A stretch of 64,000 nucleotides of DNA from Ilex aquifolium (Eukaryota; Streptophyta; Magnoliopsida; Aquifoliales; Aquifoliaceae). Below the pieces are notes generated by a model, which was not told the DNA's origin, did not search any database, and saw only the letters and a list, made by a program, of their open reading frames with translations. How positions within the stretch are numbered: the first letter of the stretch is position 1; every line of letters starts with the position of its first letter. The position numbers and the translations under genes are program-made. Location: the NCBI GenBank assembly GCA_951799425.1, contig OX637401.1, positions 14,657,501-14,721,500 on the forward strand, in the 5' to 3' direction. Of the stretch, positions 33,507-44,939 are shown in pieces.

Positions 33507-34098
33507 TGATGATACTCAGAGTTAATATCAAGAAGGAGCCAAGTTCAAGAGATCAAGTACGGAGGTCGGCACAAAGCTCCAGAGCTCAGAGGACCATGGC
33601 TCAAGTTCCATCCGAGCGGGATAATAGCCAAATCTGTAGGAGAGACAGCTGGGTGATAGCAGGCATCTCCTAATCGGAAATCAAGCAACATCCTGAGCGG
33701 GAAACCCTCAATTGACTCCTAAGATTAAGGAGGATCCCGTGTATAGGGGGCAGAGATCTCGGTAGAGATCTTGGAGGATTAGGAGCAATATTATAAATAC
33801 TGTACATGACCCCGAGAGGGGGGAGGGAGCCACAGAGAACCCTAATTCCCTCCTTACTACGCTGTAACACATTTAGCACAATCAATAAAAAGATAGGAGC
33901 AGGAGACTCCATTACAGAGTGGACTAGCCGAGCTCTCAGGTCGGTGAACCACTATAATTCATTTGTGTTATCTCCCTTCCCTCAATTCCCTTAAAACATC
34001 AGCCAACATTGTTCGGCACGAGCCTTGTAGTTCAGACACCACATCTAATTTCACGAATACCCATACCCACCGCTCAGCTTCAGTAGAATACACCATCA
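33507..34098 (+). repeat. 3' LTR of Tat #1 (592 bp)
   Basis: TGATGATACTC to CACCATCA. It aligns with 21267-21892 with about 14 substitutions by eye and lacks the 36-bp duplication. Confidence 0.93.
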
Positions 34099-34479
34099 AG
34101 AGATAAAAGAGAAATTGAAGAGAGAGTGACAACGTTGAATCATATAAAAGAAACTTAAGTCTAAAATTTTAATTTATGAAAGAATTTAAATTTTTACTAA
34201 AATATAAGAAATAGCATTATTGGAGTCTAAATATCTATCCTAAATTGTTGACTTAATGATGTGACGGTGGAGATATTAAAATAAATATTATTTTAATTAG
34301 TAGTTTTGAATTTGAGATTACATCACTTAACACATTATTAGATCAATAAATTTGTTTATATTTTTAGACCAAAAACTATTATTAAAATATAGAAATAGCG
34401 ATAAATTTATACAAATTTGAGGTGGGACCGTGGGAGCAAATTTTAAAATTACTCAAAATAATTTTAAAATTACACAAGG
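34099..34479 (+). repeat. right copy of 381-bp direct duplication flanking Tat #1
   Basis: It matches 20886-21266 base for base apart from about four substitutions. Sequence beyond 34479 (TTGTTTGCGCCC) is unrelated to the element start at 21267. Confidence 0.92.
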
Positions 34480-35161
34480 TTGTTTGCGCCCACTGTAAAT
34501 CCGTTCCTGTTCAGCCACTGCAACCTACCCGTGGCATTATGTAAAGAAAAGGTGTTTTTGGAGGTCGGTCCACAGTTGTAGTCTTTTGGGTCAATAAAGA
34601 CATACGCGTTTTTTTAGAGGCTTAAAAGACAATTAAAGATATAAACGCTAATTTATTCTTAATGACATAAATAATTATATTACAAAATAGACAATAATAA
34701 CAAAACAGTAACAGTAACCACGACAAAGTAACAGTAACAATCATTGTTACAGTAATGCCCGTGTGGGTGGGGTGTAAGGGGCGATTGTTGGGAATGAAGG
34801 TTCTATGAAAAGTGGTAGGGTAAGAGCATAGAGTGGTGGTGGACTAGACAACAATACGGTCACAGTAACGTGAACTAGACAGCCACACAATCACAATAAT
34901 AGCACAACCACTGTCAAAATTTTACAAAACTAGACAGTAACGTGAACTAGAGTCTAGACAACCACACGATCACAATAACAATCACAATGACAATGACAAT
35001 GACAGTGACAGTGACAAAGATATTGAATTTCGCTATCACTATTCAAATTTCAATGTATGAATTTGAAATAAATTTTGCATAATGCCAAGAAATTTTGTCC
35101 AAATACATTTGCTTACTAATGCATTTCATGGAACACCATTTGGGCATATACATTTATTCGA
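34480..35161. other. intergenic sequence with short CAATGA/CAGTGA repeats
   Basis: No convincing gene. A degenerate stretch near 34690-35020 repeats ACAGTAAC, ACAATAAC and ACAATGAC motifs. Confidence 0.6.
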
Positions 35162-35575
35162 TTGCACATGCCTACATTTAAGTTAAATGTATGTACTTCA
35201 CAGAAACATCCTAATGTGAGATTTCTGAGGGGACGATCCATTGAGAATTATGAGGAGTCGCGTGTCATCGTTGAAAACAATCATGCAAATGGATGCTGCT
35301 CTGGAACTGGTGCCAAAGATGATGTTAATCCAGCTTCCAACAATGAACGGGTAAAAACTCCGTTGCACATCATGCTGGGTGGTCGGCAGATGAACCAAGA
35401 AAATACCAGTGAGTCAAAATAAAGTCATAACGTTGGTATGTGAAGATGAAGAAGAGGATAGTGAGGCACGTGGCACAATGCCAATCGTTGACTTGACGTC
35501 ATCTGATGGTGTTTTTGTCTCGCAAAAACAGCTAGACAGAGGTTTAGAAGCTCGCCGGAGATACGACGGTGATGA
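35162..35575 (+). other. possible coding remnant of unknown origin
   Basis: An 86-codon ORF from 35162 (NVRFLRGRSIENYEESR, TPLHIMLGGRQMNQEN) ends at TAA 35420. The next frame (DEEEDSEARGTMPIVDLTSS, FVSQKQLDRGLEARRRY) has protein-like composition. The two may be one broken exon joined by a frameshift or intron near 35420. I do not recognise the family. Confidence 0.3.
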
Positions 35576-35783
35576 GTCGAACTAGCGATGCTTCGTTCTG
35601 TGAAGAGAAGCCCCTCCGATCAAGCAAATTTGGACAATTTCGAAAATAAAACTCTCTACACAACATGCCAGATCTTAGAATCATGGATCTATGTTGCACA
35701 ACTGCTCCTGAATCGAATCACAGGCCGAGAAGAAGAGGGGTGATAGACCTAGATCTTTTCTCAAACAAACTCTTTAAAATATG

Positions 35784-36331
35784 GGGTTAATTGCATTAGA
35801 GGTCCCCAAAATATGGGATTTGTTTTATTTTGGTTCCTAATGTTTTAATTACATCATTTTGGTTCCTGAAGTATTGAATATGTTTCTATATGGTCACTCA
35901 AGCAGATAGTGTTCAGATTGCTAATTATTTTTTATCATAAACTTGTCACATAATACCTAAATATAGACAAAAATAATTTTAATAGCTCTTAAACAAAATG
36001 TGGGTAGCTCTTGACAAAAAAATGTGTAATATAGGTAGTTTTTTATCAAAATTTGGATAACTAATGATCAAAATTGTGTAATTTAGGTAGCTATTTAACA
36101 AAATTTGAGTAGAAATTTGGTCAAGAGTTATCCAAATTAATTTTTTGTCCAAAATTAAGTATTATGTGACAAGTTTATGATAAAAAATCATTAACAATCT
36201 GGACGATGTCTGTTTGAGGGACCATATAGAAACATATTTAATACTTTAAGGACCAAAATGATGCAATTGAAACATTAGAGACCAAAATGAGACAAACTCC
36301 ATATTTTGAGGACTTCCAATGTAATTAACCC
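35784..36331. mobile_element. Mutator-like palindromic MITE, 548 bp
   Basis: Ends GGGTTAATTGCATTAGAGG and its partner AATGTAATTAACCC start a long inverted repeat of about 150 bases or more per arm, including matching TTTCTATATGGTC segments and ATCATAAACTTGTCACATAATA near the centre. Flanking 9-mers TAAAATATG and TAAAATATA agree at 8 of 9 positions, the Mutator duplication length. No coding capacity. Confidence 0.85.
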
Positions 36332-37877
36332 TAAAATATAATAAGGGTTGTTTTGTCATTAAAATAAAATTTGATTATTAGTTTGTACTTAACAGCCAAA
36401 TAATTTTAAGTGCTTGTTTTATACCTTAAAAAAGTTACACATGAATTTATTAACAAAATAGATGTACACATTATACTTGTTCTAATTTTGACTAAAGAAA
36501 AAGGCTATATAAGATCATCTCTAATGTTGACTCAAATATCTATATAATAAAGTAGTAAAAAAAAGTTGTCTTGAGTTTTTTACAATTTAGATGGCTTGAC
36601 GATTATTGATCCAACAATCCTCATGTAAAATTTTTTTAAGACTCCTATCTCTCATCTAATTCTTTCTCCATATCTCATACTATCTGATACAACTCTCTCT
36701 CCTTCTATCTCATACTCTTTTTTCTATCTCTCACACGTTTTAAATACACACTCTCTCATCTCTAACTCTCTCTTGGACGACTATATATATATTTAATAAT
36801 AATAAAATATATCTAATACCTACTAAAACTCTAATAACAAGGATTATTTCTAACAAATTATATGTTTATTAACATATGTCATGAGCTAAGAATTTTATTT
36901 AGGGTGGATACTTTAATTATACACTATAATTTTTTTCTAACTTAACCAATCACACTATATAATATATTTATATTTATTATATCATACTTGATACATAAAG
37001 TCTATTTAATATAAAGATGTCAAAAAATAATGTATATTATATATGTATAAAAAATTGACTAATTATCACCAAGACAATTTCTTCTGTCCAGATCCTTGTG
37101 GGGTTTGTTTGCCTCGGTGATTTCACACTCTGTAAGCGTTTCATGCTCAAATTTAAATATTCGAGTAAAACACTTGATTTTATACCGGATAAATTCAAAT
37201 TTAAAGGAAGGCAAATTCAAATTTAAAAGAATGTAAAGTATGACAATTGAATTTTTTAAAAGAGTGAAATCTGATAATTGAAATTTTAATTCTCTCTTGA
37301 TTTGAGTAAAAATTTGAATCTCCATTCATTTGGTTTAGATTTAAATCAAAGATTAGATGTTGTTTTTAGTTTATTTTTACTCAAATTTAAATTTAAGTAA
37401 GGGTTTGAATACCCTAAGACAATCTCTAATACAAATTCAAACTCTTACCTAAATTTGAGTAAAAAAAAATAAGGTAAAAAATTTGATTTGGTATAAATTT
37501 TTTCAATGGAGAAATTCAAATTAAAGGAAGAAAACTTCAAATTTAAATTAGTAAAAAGTCAAATTTAAAAGACGATATAACATGACCATTGAATCTTTAA
37601 AAGAGGATAAAATATCACTATTAAAAATTTGAGTATCAATATAAGTATGAATCTAACATTAAAAAAAATTTAAACTTTATTTACTTAAATTTAAATTTAA
37701 GTTTAAAAAAGTGTAAGAATTGAAGATGCTCTATCAAACGACAATAACTGGGTACTAGGTTCTTTAGAAAAGGAAACAAACACGCCATATCATATACCCA
37801 AAAGACGAATCCAGGTCTGGGCAGAGTCTCTTCTTTCTATCATCCTGCGGCGGCATCGATAAGTGAGCACAGAAGAA
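36332..37877. other. AT-rich region upstream of the DCTPP1-like gene, with MITE-like segments
   Basis: The segments at 36505 (AGATCATCTCTAATGTTG) and at 37421-37733 (GACAATCTCTAATAC to GAAGATGCTCT, imperfectly inverted) have the look of small MITEs rich in AAATTTAAATTT. No TATA box was identified for the gene; the 5' UTR is probably within 37780-37877. Confidence 0.4.
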
Positions 37878-39658
37878 ATGACGGGAGAAGACGAAGAGAG
37901 AGAAGGAGGAGTGACTCTTGAGGAGTTGAAGAAGAAAATGGCTGATTTTGCAAAGGAGAGTGATTGGGACCAGTTTCATAGCCCTAGAAATCTCCTCTTG
38001 GCTCTGGTAAGTGTACATGGCGTACCCCCTTCCTTCCAACCCTATTATTCCAGCATACCCACATCTCTCTCTCTCTCTGCTTTGCGACTTTATATGTAGG
38101 AAATATGTGTTTGTGTGTGTGCTTCTTCTTTTTTTCGGGCTTTTTTTTTGGGGGGGGATGGGGGGTGTTTGTGGTATATGTCTAGCTTTTCGTGTTTTCT
38201 TTTCATCCATAACTTGTTTTGGCCTCAAATAAACATCTGGTGCTCTCTTTTATTTGTTTTGGTTATCTACTAACACAGAAATTTTGATGATAGAATATCT
38301 TAGAGCCACTCGCCCTCCTCTCTCTCTCTCTCTCTCTCTCTCACTTACTCATAGAGTCACACACGCACAAGACATGCTGTGATTTCTAGCCATACTCATT
38401 GGTGAAGGCTTGCTGAAAGATGGGTTTTTGGAAATTTAGTTGCTTTATTAAGGAATATAGGAAATGCTGAGAAAAGGGCAATCGCAATATTGATTAGTGC
38501 ATCTCTCTCTCTCCGTGGTCAGCCTTTGTGGTCAGTATATTTGCGTCACTATGTTCTCCACTGTTCCTATACTGGATATAGGAAAATACTATGCTTAACA
38601 GATTTTTTTATATAATACAATCTCCGTCATTGAACATTAATGGAACTTACTTATCTAATGGTGAAAAATAATGCTACATTATTTGAAATAGAGATTTGGT
38701 AAAAAAAAATTAGTAAGTATAGCATTACCCCAGATATATCTGAAAATTTAACTAGAAACTTGGAAAGCGTCCTGTTTGGTTGCTAACAAAGTGAAGGTAA
38801 TTAAAGAAAGATGCTCACAAAAAGGTACAAACTGGGGTAGTCTTTTGTCATGTTTCCCAGAATATCATATCACTATCTATAGTCACAACTCACAACACTG
38901 CCAATACACATAATCTATTCACGACCACAGAACTGTCATATTGAAGAATAAACACATGAACCATGAAAACAAGTGCTGCCTATCCATTAAAGCCAATTAC
39001 CTGAAAACCCACTAAGTTTTATCTTTCCTTCCTAGTCGAAGAATTATGTGTGTGCCTGTGTGGTTACCCGATTATCTAGTAAGATTGTGCAATAAAATGA
39101 AGTTATTTGGGATTGATCATAATATTTTAGAATTAATCTAAGGTTGTTTATTCATAACTGGACTTTTTTGGGTTGTAATTGATCTTTTAAGTCGTAACTA
39201 AATCCTAAATGAGTTTTAACTGTTTCTCATATAATTATAACTTTCGATATGATATTTTTTTTGGTTCCTTAGTCAGGATTCAGTGGCTATTCTATTGCCT
39301 TTGGTAGACATTTTCGTGTATGTTTCAGGTGGGGGAAGTGGGAGAGTTGTCTGAGATATTTCAGTGGAAAGGAGAGGTCCCAAGAGGATTGCCCGATTGG
39401 GAAAATGAAGAAAAACAGCACCTTGGTGAGGAGCTATCAGATGTGTTGCTATACCTTATCAGGCTCTCTGACATATGTGGTGTTGACCTGGGTAAAGCTG
39501 CTCTTCGTAAGCTGGAAATCAATGCCATCAAATACCCAGTTAAGCTTTGCAAAGACTCTTCTAAAAAGCACACAAAAATCACCAGCTCAGACACCATAGA
39601 CTTCATAGACAACACCACCAACAGCAACCACAATTGTGTATCTGATGATGGTCTCTGA
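37878..39658 (+). CDS. DCTPP1: dCTP pyrophosphatase 1-like (MazG-type NTP pyrophosphatase), two exons
   Basis: Exon 1 is 37878-38006 (43 codons) and exon 2 is 39329-39658, with one GT-AG intron of 1322 bases (GTAAGT donor, TTTCAG acceptor) that keeps frame. The protein is 152 residues. Residues 14-30 form the first helix (TLEELKKKMADFAKESDW); EVGELSEIFQW (Glu46, Glu49) and GEELSDVLLYL (Glu78, Asp81) supply the E-x2-E and E-x2-D magnesium-binding motifs of the all-alpha NTP pyrophosphatase fold. The family hydrolyses dCTP and modified dCTPs to the monophosphate, cleaning the nucleotide pool. ATG 37878 has A at -3. The variable tail after residue ~115 is polar. It is the only host gene supported here. 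Confidence 0.93.
38007..39328 (+). other. intron of the DCTPP1-like gene
   Basis: GT-AG intron holding (TC)n runs near 38312-38342 and 38502-38512, and a T9G8 junction at 38141-38157. No nested gene was seen. Confidence 0.85.
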
Positions 39659-41139
39659 TTTTATCTCCCTACTGCTTTAGCTTCTTTTTGTTAGAGTGGT
39701 AATCATTCAACTAATATTATATGTTGCCTTTCCGGGTCTATTTCTTTTCAACTTTGATGCCTCTTTGTCTCCTAAAAATTTGACTTAATGTATTGAAATG
39801 TGGCAATGACATGGTCTAATGATATTATTGTAAATATAACTTTTGAACTTTTTTATTAGAACTCTATCCCTTAAAACATCATTAGATCGATAAATTAAGT
39901 CAATTTTTTAGGTACTAGTACAATTAATCAATGTATATAATGTGTGGTGGTTCATGATGCTGCATGGATTTGGATCCTCTCACTTTCAATTGGTTAATTG
40001 GGATCAAGTTTTACATTGCAAATATGAACGTAGTGTTTTGCCTTTTCTATATTTTGTATAACCCAAAACATGGATCCACTTTACTTTACGATGTATTAGT
40101 CAAACCCTGGGATACGATGTCGTACTCCTTGAGTGTCATGCGATTGAATACCTCGACCCCAAAGTGTTTAATTTTGTGAGTTTCAATGAATTTATCAGTA
40201 AATTTGAGTAGGACGATCCGGATGAGGAGCCAGTGGTGAAAAGGGTAGGTGAGTTTGCATAAGCATTGTCTAGGGGTGGTGTGCCATGGTTTTTTTCCTT
40301 TCATTTGACCAGAGTTCTGTTGCTGTGCTTTGAACCTGAGGGCCTCAGGCAAATCCATCTGCTAGGCTGTGTGATTAATTTAAGTGATATTTCATTGATT
40401 TCACTGTGGGTTTCAGTATTTATTAGGATACACTACCTATTTAATAGTTGTGATCATCAAGTCTAATTTTTAAGTTCATGTAACATTACTCTTGTTAGTA
40501 AATAATGCTTGGATTCAAGTTTGCTTCCCCTTTCAAAATGGCATTTTTATTGCAAAAGTAGCTTTGGACCCTTACAAATTAGAATGCGATTATGGAATGA
40601 TTCATGTAATTTTTTTACGGCACCTCTAATTCTTCAATAATCAAACATACAACTAGGCAAGATGGTTCAGATGTCAAAAAATGTAATCGAGTTAAATATC
40701 TATTTGGCCCTTGAATTATATAATTTGTGTTAATCAAGTCCTGAACTAAGTTTTGTATCAATTTAGCCCATGTACTATAATATTTATGTCAATATGGTCC
40801 TTTCGTCTAAATTCGTCGTTAAGTTTGACGGAATTTCTCACGTGTACAACACGTGCCCCAAAGTTACACCATTGCGATTGATACGACAAATCGCTACTCC
40901 AACTATGGAAACCTTCTCTCTTATGATATGAGATGATGTCAAACGAGACATAAGAAGAAATGGAGTGTATCTTCTTCCCTGCTTTTATGCTTTTTTCAGT
41001 CAAGTTGTTGTGCACAAAGTGTACTTCTAAGTAATTGTCCCATAGATCCTATATCTATTTAAATGAAGAAGAAATCATGTAACGAATGAGATTCTTATAT
41101 GTACAAATGGTACTTCGAACTTGGAACGAGCATGAAGAA
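39659..41139. other. intergenic sequence downstream of the DCTPP1-like gene
   Basis: No believable ORF. The segment 40690-40850 (TTGGCCCTTGAATTATATAA, GTTAAGTTTGACGGAAT) resembles one end of a Mutator-type MITE, but a matching second end was not found. The rest is unremarkable. Confidence 0.5.
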
Positions 41140-41420
41140 ATTAACGAATTATAGTAAGCATGAGATATTTTTCTGAATTTGTGGGAAGAAATTCGTCGCT
41201 GGATTTTACCTCTAAATGGGGCAGCGTTCACTTGTACAAACGACCAAGAATGCCCTTCTCTTTCTAAATTGGACAGGTTTCAACTCTCGGCTTTAGAGGG
41301 AATAAGAGGAGGAGCATTTTTTCAACGTCTTGCAAGAAGCACTTCTTAAACCCATCTTGGACCATATCCCCATTCTCCTAGCCAAGAGGGTGAGGGGGGC
41401 AAGTTGCGAGTTTGAGGAGG
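41140..41420 (+). pseudogene. LINE (L1-type) endonuclease fragment
   Basis: Reading from 41200 gives LPLNGAAFTCTNDQE, then SLSKLDRFQLSALEG, the plant L1 endonuclease block (usually LPL-GAAFTW-N-Q...SRLDRFL-S). After a frameshift the end of the domain reads LDHIPILL, matching the SDH-PI-L motif with Ser lost. It is short and decayed; no RT part is attached. Confidence 0.65.
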
Positions 41421-42051
41421 ATAAGGTTGATTCGATGGATACAGCTCAGATAAGGGTCAAGTTAGGTAAGCAGTCCATGTCATCCAAAGAGTTGCTTTGA
41501 AACAATCCCGGATGAGAATGCGACTTTGGGATCAGAACACCAACTAAAACCGACATTCAACATGGAGAATATTAGAAAGGGCTACAATGAAATTTCACTA
41601 GAAAAAATCCTACCTTGGCCAACAAGCTTCTTAACAGCCAAATATTTCATGACAAATCTGTTGTATAAAACAAGGATACAGTATAAAAGGGGTAAGAAGA
41701 TACAATCCCCCCCCCCCCCGGGCAACAAAAAAAAAAAACCTATTATGTATCTTCTTCCTCCACAAACATTCTGTAAATCTGCATATAACCACCCCCTATG
41801 ATTTGGGATCCAAGTGTAAACATGCATAGAGAGATAATCCATAATTTTGTACCAATTCCATAGGGTTATATGTATATTTTTAGAATATATGAAGTTAACT
41901 GCTTTGTGAAAATTCTGTTTGGTTTATTTATTGTTGTGGATTTTATTTACCTCTTAATTAAACCCATTAAACTTAAATAAAAATAAGTGCTCTTTACCCT
42001 AAAAAGGTGAGGCTATTCCCACCCCATAAATATCATTTTTCACCCCATTAA
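41421..42051. other. intergenic sequence with a 13-base C run
   Basis: C run at 41707-41719 followed by an A-rich run. No gene seen. Confidence 0.6.
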
Positions 42052-42126
42052 ACACTCTATTATAAAACTACTAAATCCACCCCATTAAACACTCTATTAT
42101 AAAACTACTAAATCCACCCCATTCTA
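42052..42126. repeat. 37-bp tandem duplication
   Basis: CACCCCATTAAACACTCTAT... is present twice back to back and starts a third time before diverging. Confidence 0.9.
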
Positions 42127-42303
42127 TTTAGTACGTAATAATACTTTTACAATATAATGGAATTAAGGTGATAATGAAATCAAGGTAGGAATGAAATATG
42201 ATGTATATTATCATTGTAATGTTTGATAACAATTAGGATTAAAACGTTGGGAATAGAATTGAAAATTCACTCAAATGTTTAGATAAATAAGTACTTGAAA
42301 AAT

Positions 42304-42425
42304 CATTAGACCTGGACCTGGACCTGAACCTAAACTCAGACTTGAACCTAGATTGGACTCGACTCTAGACTTGACCCTAAACCTGACCGGACCCTGGACC
42401 TGGATTCGACCCCGACCCTGACCCC
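42304..42425. repeat. degenerate hexamer repeat (GACCTG/AACCTA/GACCCT)
   Basis: A run of about twenty six-base units built on GACCTG with drift, ending in GACCCCGACCCTGACCCC. It lies in AT-rich surroundings and so stands out in composition. Confidence 0.75.
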
Positions 42426-42937
42426 GGGTGGTGCTGGTAGTGGTGATGCTAGTAGTGATTAGTTATGGTAGTTGAGAATGAAAAATACTATCAAATATTG
42501 AGAAATGATAAATCCTATGTTGATGAGATTAGACAGTCTATGAGAATGGAAATGAATTTTCATTACTACATACTAAATATTGAAATGAATATTATTAAAT
42601 AATGATAATTCCATTCCTATGCTACATTATCACCTACCAATCGCAACGTTAATAACTAAGTCAATCCTACTCTATACACACTTTATTCGTCACCAAATTC
42701 ACCCAATCTACCCACTTCTTAATACATTATTTCATCCGATATTTCTTTGTCTACCCATCTCATACAACTCACACAAGGAAAAGAGAAGAAGAACAGAATC
42801 ACAAAGACGAGTACTAGAATAAGTGTTCCAAACATACTACAATATCACACTGGGGGGTAATAGTACGGGGGATGCATTACACACGTACATAAAACTTGGT
42901 GGACTAGGGCACCGAGCAAAGCGACCATTTTTTTTAG
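42426..42937. other. intergenic sequence, possible MITE remnants
   Basis: Segments such as GATAATGAAATCAAGG (42170) and CATTCCTATGCTACATTATC (42612) are partly complementary, which suggests a decayed MITE of ~500 bases. Not resolved. Confidence 0.35.
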
Positions 42938-43933
42938 GTAAAATTTCAATTACGTCCCTTATAATTTATTATATCTTCAAAGACACTCCTTTTATTATTA
43001 AAAATATCATTCACACTATTTCTAATTTATATTTAAATATCATTGACATTCTCTGTCATTAAACAACCATTTCTAACAAAAAAAAAAAAAAATCATCTAA
43101 AATATCAAAAATACTCCTACATAAACCCTAAACAATCTTTCTACATAAAATTCGACTAAAATTAGAGCCAATTAAAATTTATTTTTCTATATATTAAAAT
43201 TCGAACTGATTAAAATTTATTTTTCTACATATTAAAATTTGAATCGATCAAAATTTGATTTGAGCTGATTAAATTTTATTTTTTTTACTTATTAAAATTC
43301 TAGTCTATTAAAAATTCTTTTTTTAGGTATTAAAATTCGAACCGATTTAAGCTCTACCTGAGCTGTTAGTATCGATTAAAATTCGCTTTGAGTTGATTAA
43401 AATTTATATTTTTTACTTATTCAAATTCGTACTAATTAAAATTCGATTCAAGTTGATTAAAATTTATTTTTTACGTATTAAAATTTGAGGCAATTAAAAT
43501 TTATATTTTTTTATGTATTAAAATTCATGCCGATTAAAATTTAATGCGAGTTGATTAAAATTTGATTTGAGCCGATTAAAATGTCAAATAAAATTTTAAT
43601 AGACTCAAATTTTAATACGTAAAAAAATGTAATTTTAATCTACTCGAATTTTAATATGTAAAAAATAAAATTTAATTATCTTGAGTCGAATTTTAATTGA
43701 TCCAAATTTTAATACGTAAAAAAATTTAGAAAACAAAACGGTCTCATTGAAGGTATGTCTATTTAGATGGAGTATGTATGAAGTTTTTTTTCAAATATAT
43801 TATGAGTAATTTAATAAAATTACATTATAATTAACACTTTTAATCTGACAGAGATTATAAGTAAAAATTTAAAAATAAAAAAAATATTTTTAAAAATATA
43901 ATAAATTATAAAAGATGTAACTGAAATATTCGC
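42938..43933. mobile_element. ~1-kb foldback element with AT-rich periodic interior
   Basis: About 45 bases at the left end (GGTAAAATTTCAATTACGTC...) are the inverse complement, at about 35 positions, of the right end (...GATGTAACTGAAATATTCGC). A second matching pair is CATTCTCTGTCATTAAA with TTTTAATCTGACAGAG. The interior repeats a 20-25-base motif around GATTAAAATTTATTTTT; orientation flips near 43585 to AAATTTTAATACGTAAAAA. No coding capacity. Confidence 0.65.
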
Positions 43934-44939
43934 AAGAATTTATGTTGAGTTGTGAATTGTTTGACTATGAAACATTTGTATCAATCTGTCTCCATCAAAA
44001 TCTTTGTCACATGGCCCGCTTTCGTGTATCAGTCAAGAATCTTCTGTCTAACTGATCCTATATATGTGGATTTGACTACCGAGATTTTATTTTTGGTATT
44101 ATTTTTCTATTTATCAGATTTATGTGTCTTTTTATTATTGTTATAGTACCCTTAAAAATGTTAAAAATAATTATCATAGTAGTGATAAAAATATCTACAA
44201 ATATAATAAAAATATATATAAATTATGTAAAAATATTCATAAATGTGATAAATTTTTTTGTATAAAAAAAAAGTGATAAAAATAGTTATTACAAATGTGG
44301 TAAAAATACTCATAATAGTGATAAAAAAACAATTACAAAAGTGATAAATTATTCATAAAAATCATAAATTTTTTTATTATAAAATGACCCATAAAATTAT
44401 AAAAACACCTATTAAAATGATAAAAAATAAAAATACTATACTAAAATTATTTTTTCGATAACATAGTCAAGTCCTATATGTATGTGTACACTAGAAAGGC
44501 GTGGTCAACACTCCCTGCCAACAACCATACTGCCTCTTTGACTTTGGCTGTGTCTAATATGCTAATAGAGGAAGATTACTATATTGTACAAAAAATTATA
44601 ATCTATTAAAATTAAGTTATAATTGTTAGAATATAAATTACAATTATAAAAGATATGATCAACCTCAATATATTATGATCAATCATTAAAGTTATAATTT
44701 TAAAGGTCAAATTATAATTCGTAAATAAAAAATTATAAGAAATTGAAGTAATTCATGAGCATTGACAAACTTTCGTGATCAATAATGAATTATGATAGAC
44801 AATTGTACATTAATTTTGAAAAGTATAATTTGGCCTAAAAAAATAATAATTTGCAGTGCGATACCAAAATTTTCTTCTCCATACTATAGTGTTTAGCCCC
44901 CTTATTATGCATTTTTTCATCGTGGAGTGATGTAATGCT
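43934..44939. other. AT-rich intergenic sequence with GTGATAAAAATA periodicity
   Basis: Between 44150 and 44430 the motif GTGATAAA recurs every 30-40 bases with variation. No gene is visible. Confidence 0.6.

Larger units (their letters stand above)
21267..34098 (+). mobile_element. Ty3/gypsy Tat-lineage retrotransposon #1, near-complete
   Basis: A 12.8-kb element with 5' LTR, PBS, gag-protease, RT, RNase H plus a second archaeal-type RNase H, integrase, a 55-bp tandem array, two antisense spliced genes, polypurine tract and 3' LTR. The second RNase H and antisense extra genes are hallmarks of Tat. LTRs differ by roughly 2-3 percent apart from a 36-bp duplication in the 5' LTR, so this is a young insertion in relation to its neighbours. 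The sense ORF has a few stops and frameshifts. It is flanked by a 381-bp duplication rather than a normal 5-bp one. Confidence 0.95.

Noticed and set aside
34690-35020. Possible minisatellite of ACAGTAAC/ACAATGAC
   Set aside because: Copies are irregularly placed; noted only as simple-sequence bias.
40086-40466. ORFs on both strands after the DCTPP1-like gene
   Set aside because: Short, no recognisable motif, no splice context.
44150-44430. Possible satellite with GTGATAAA period
   Set aside because: Spacing varies by ten or more bases and units are too diverged to call a tandem repeat.
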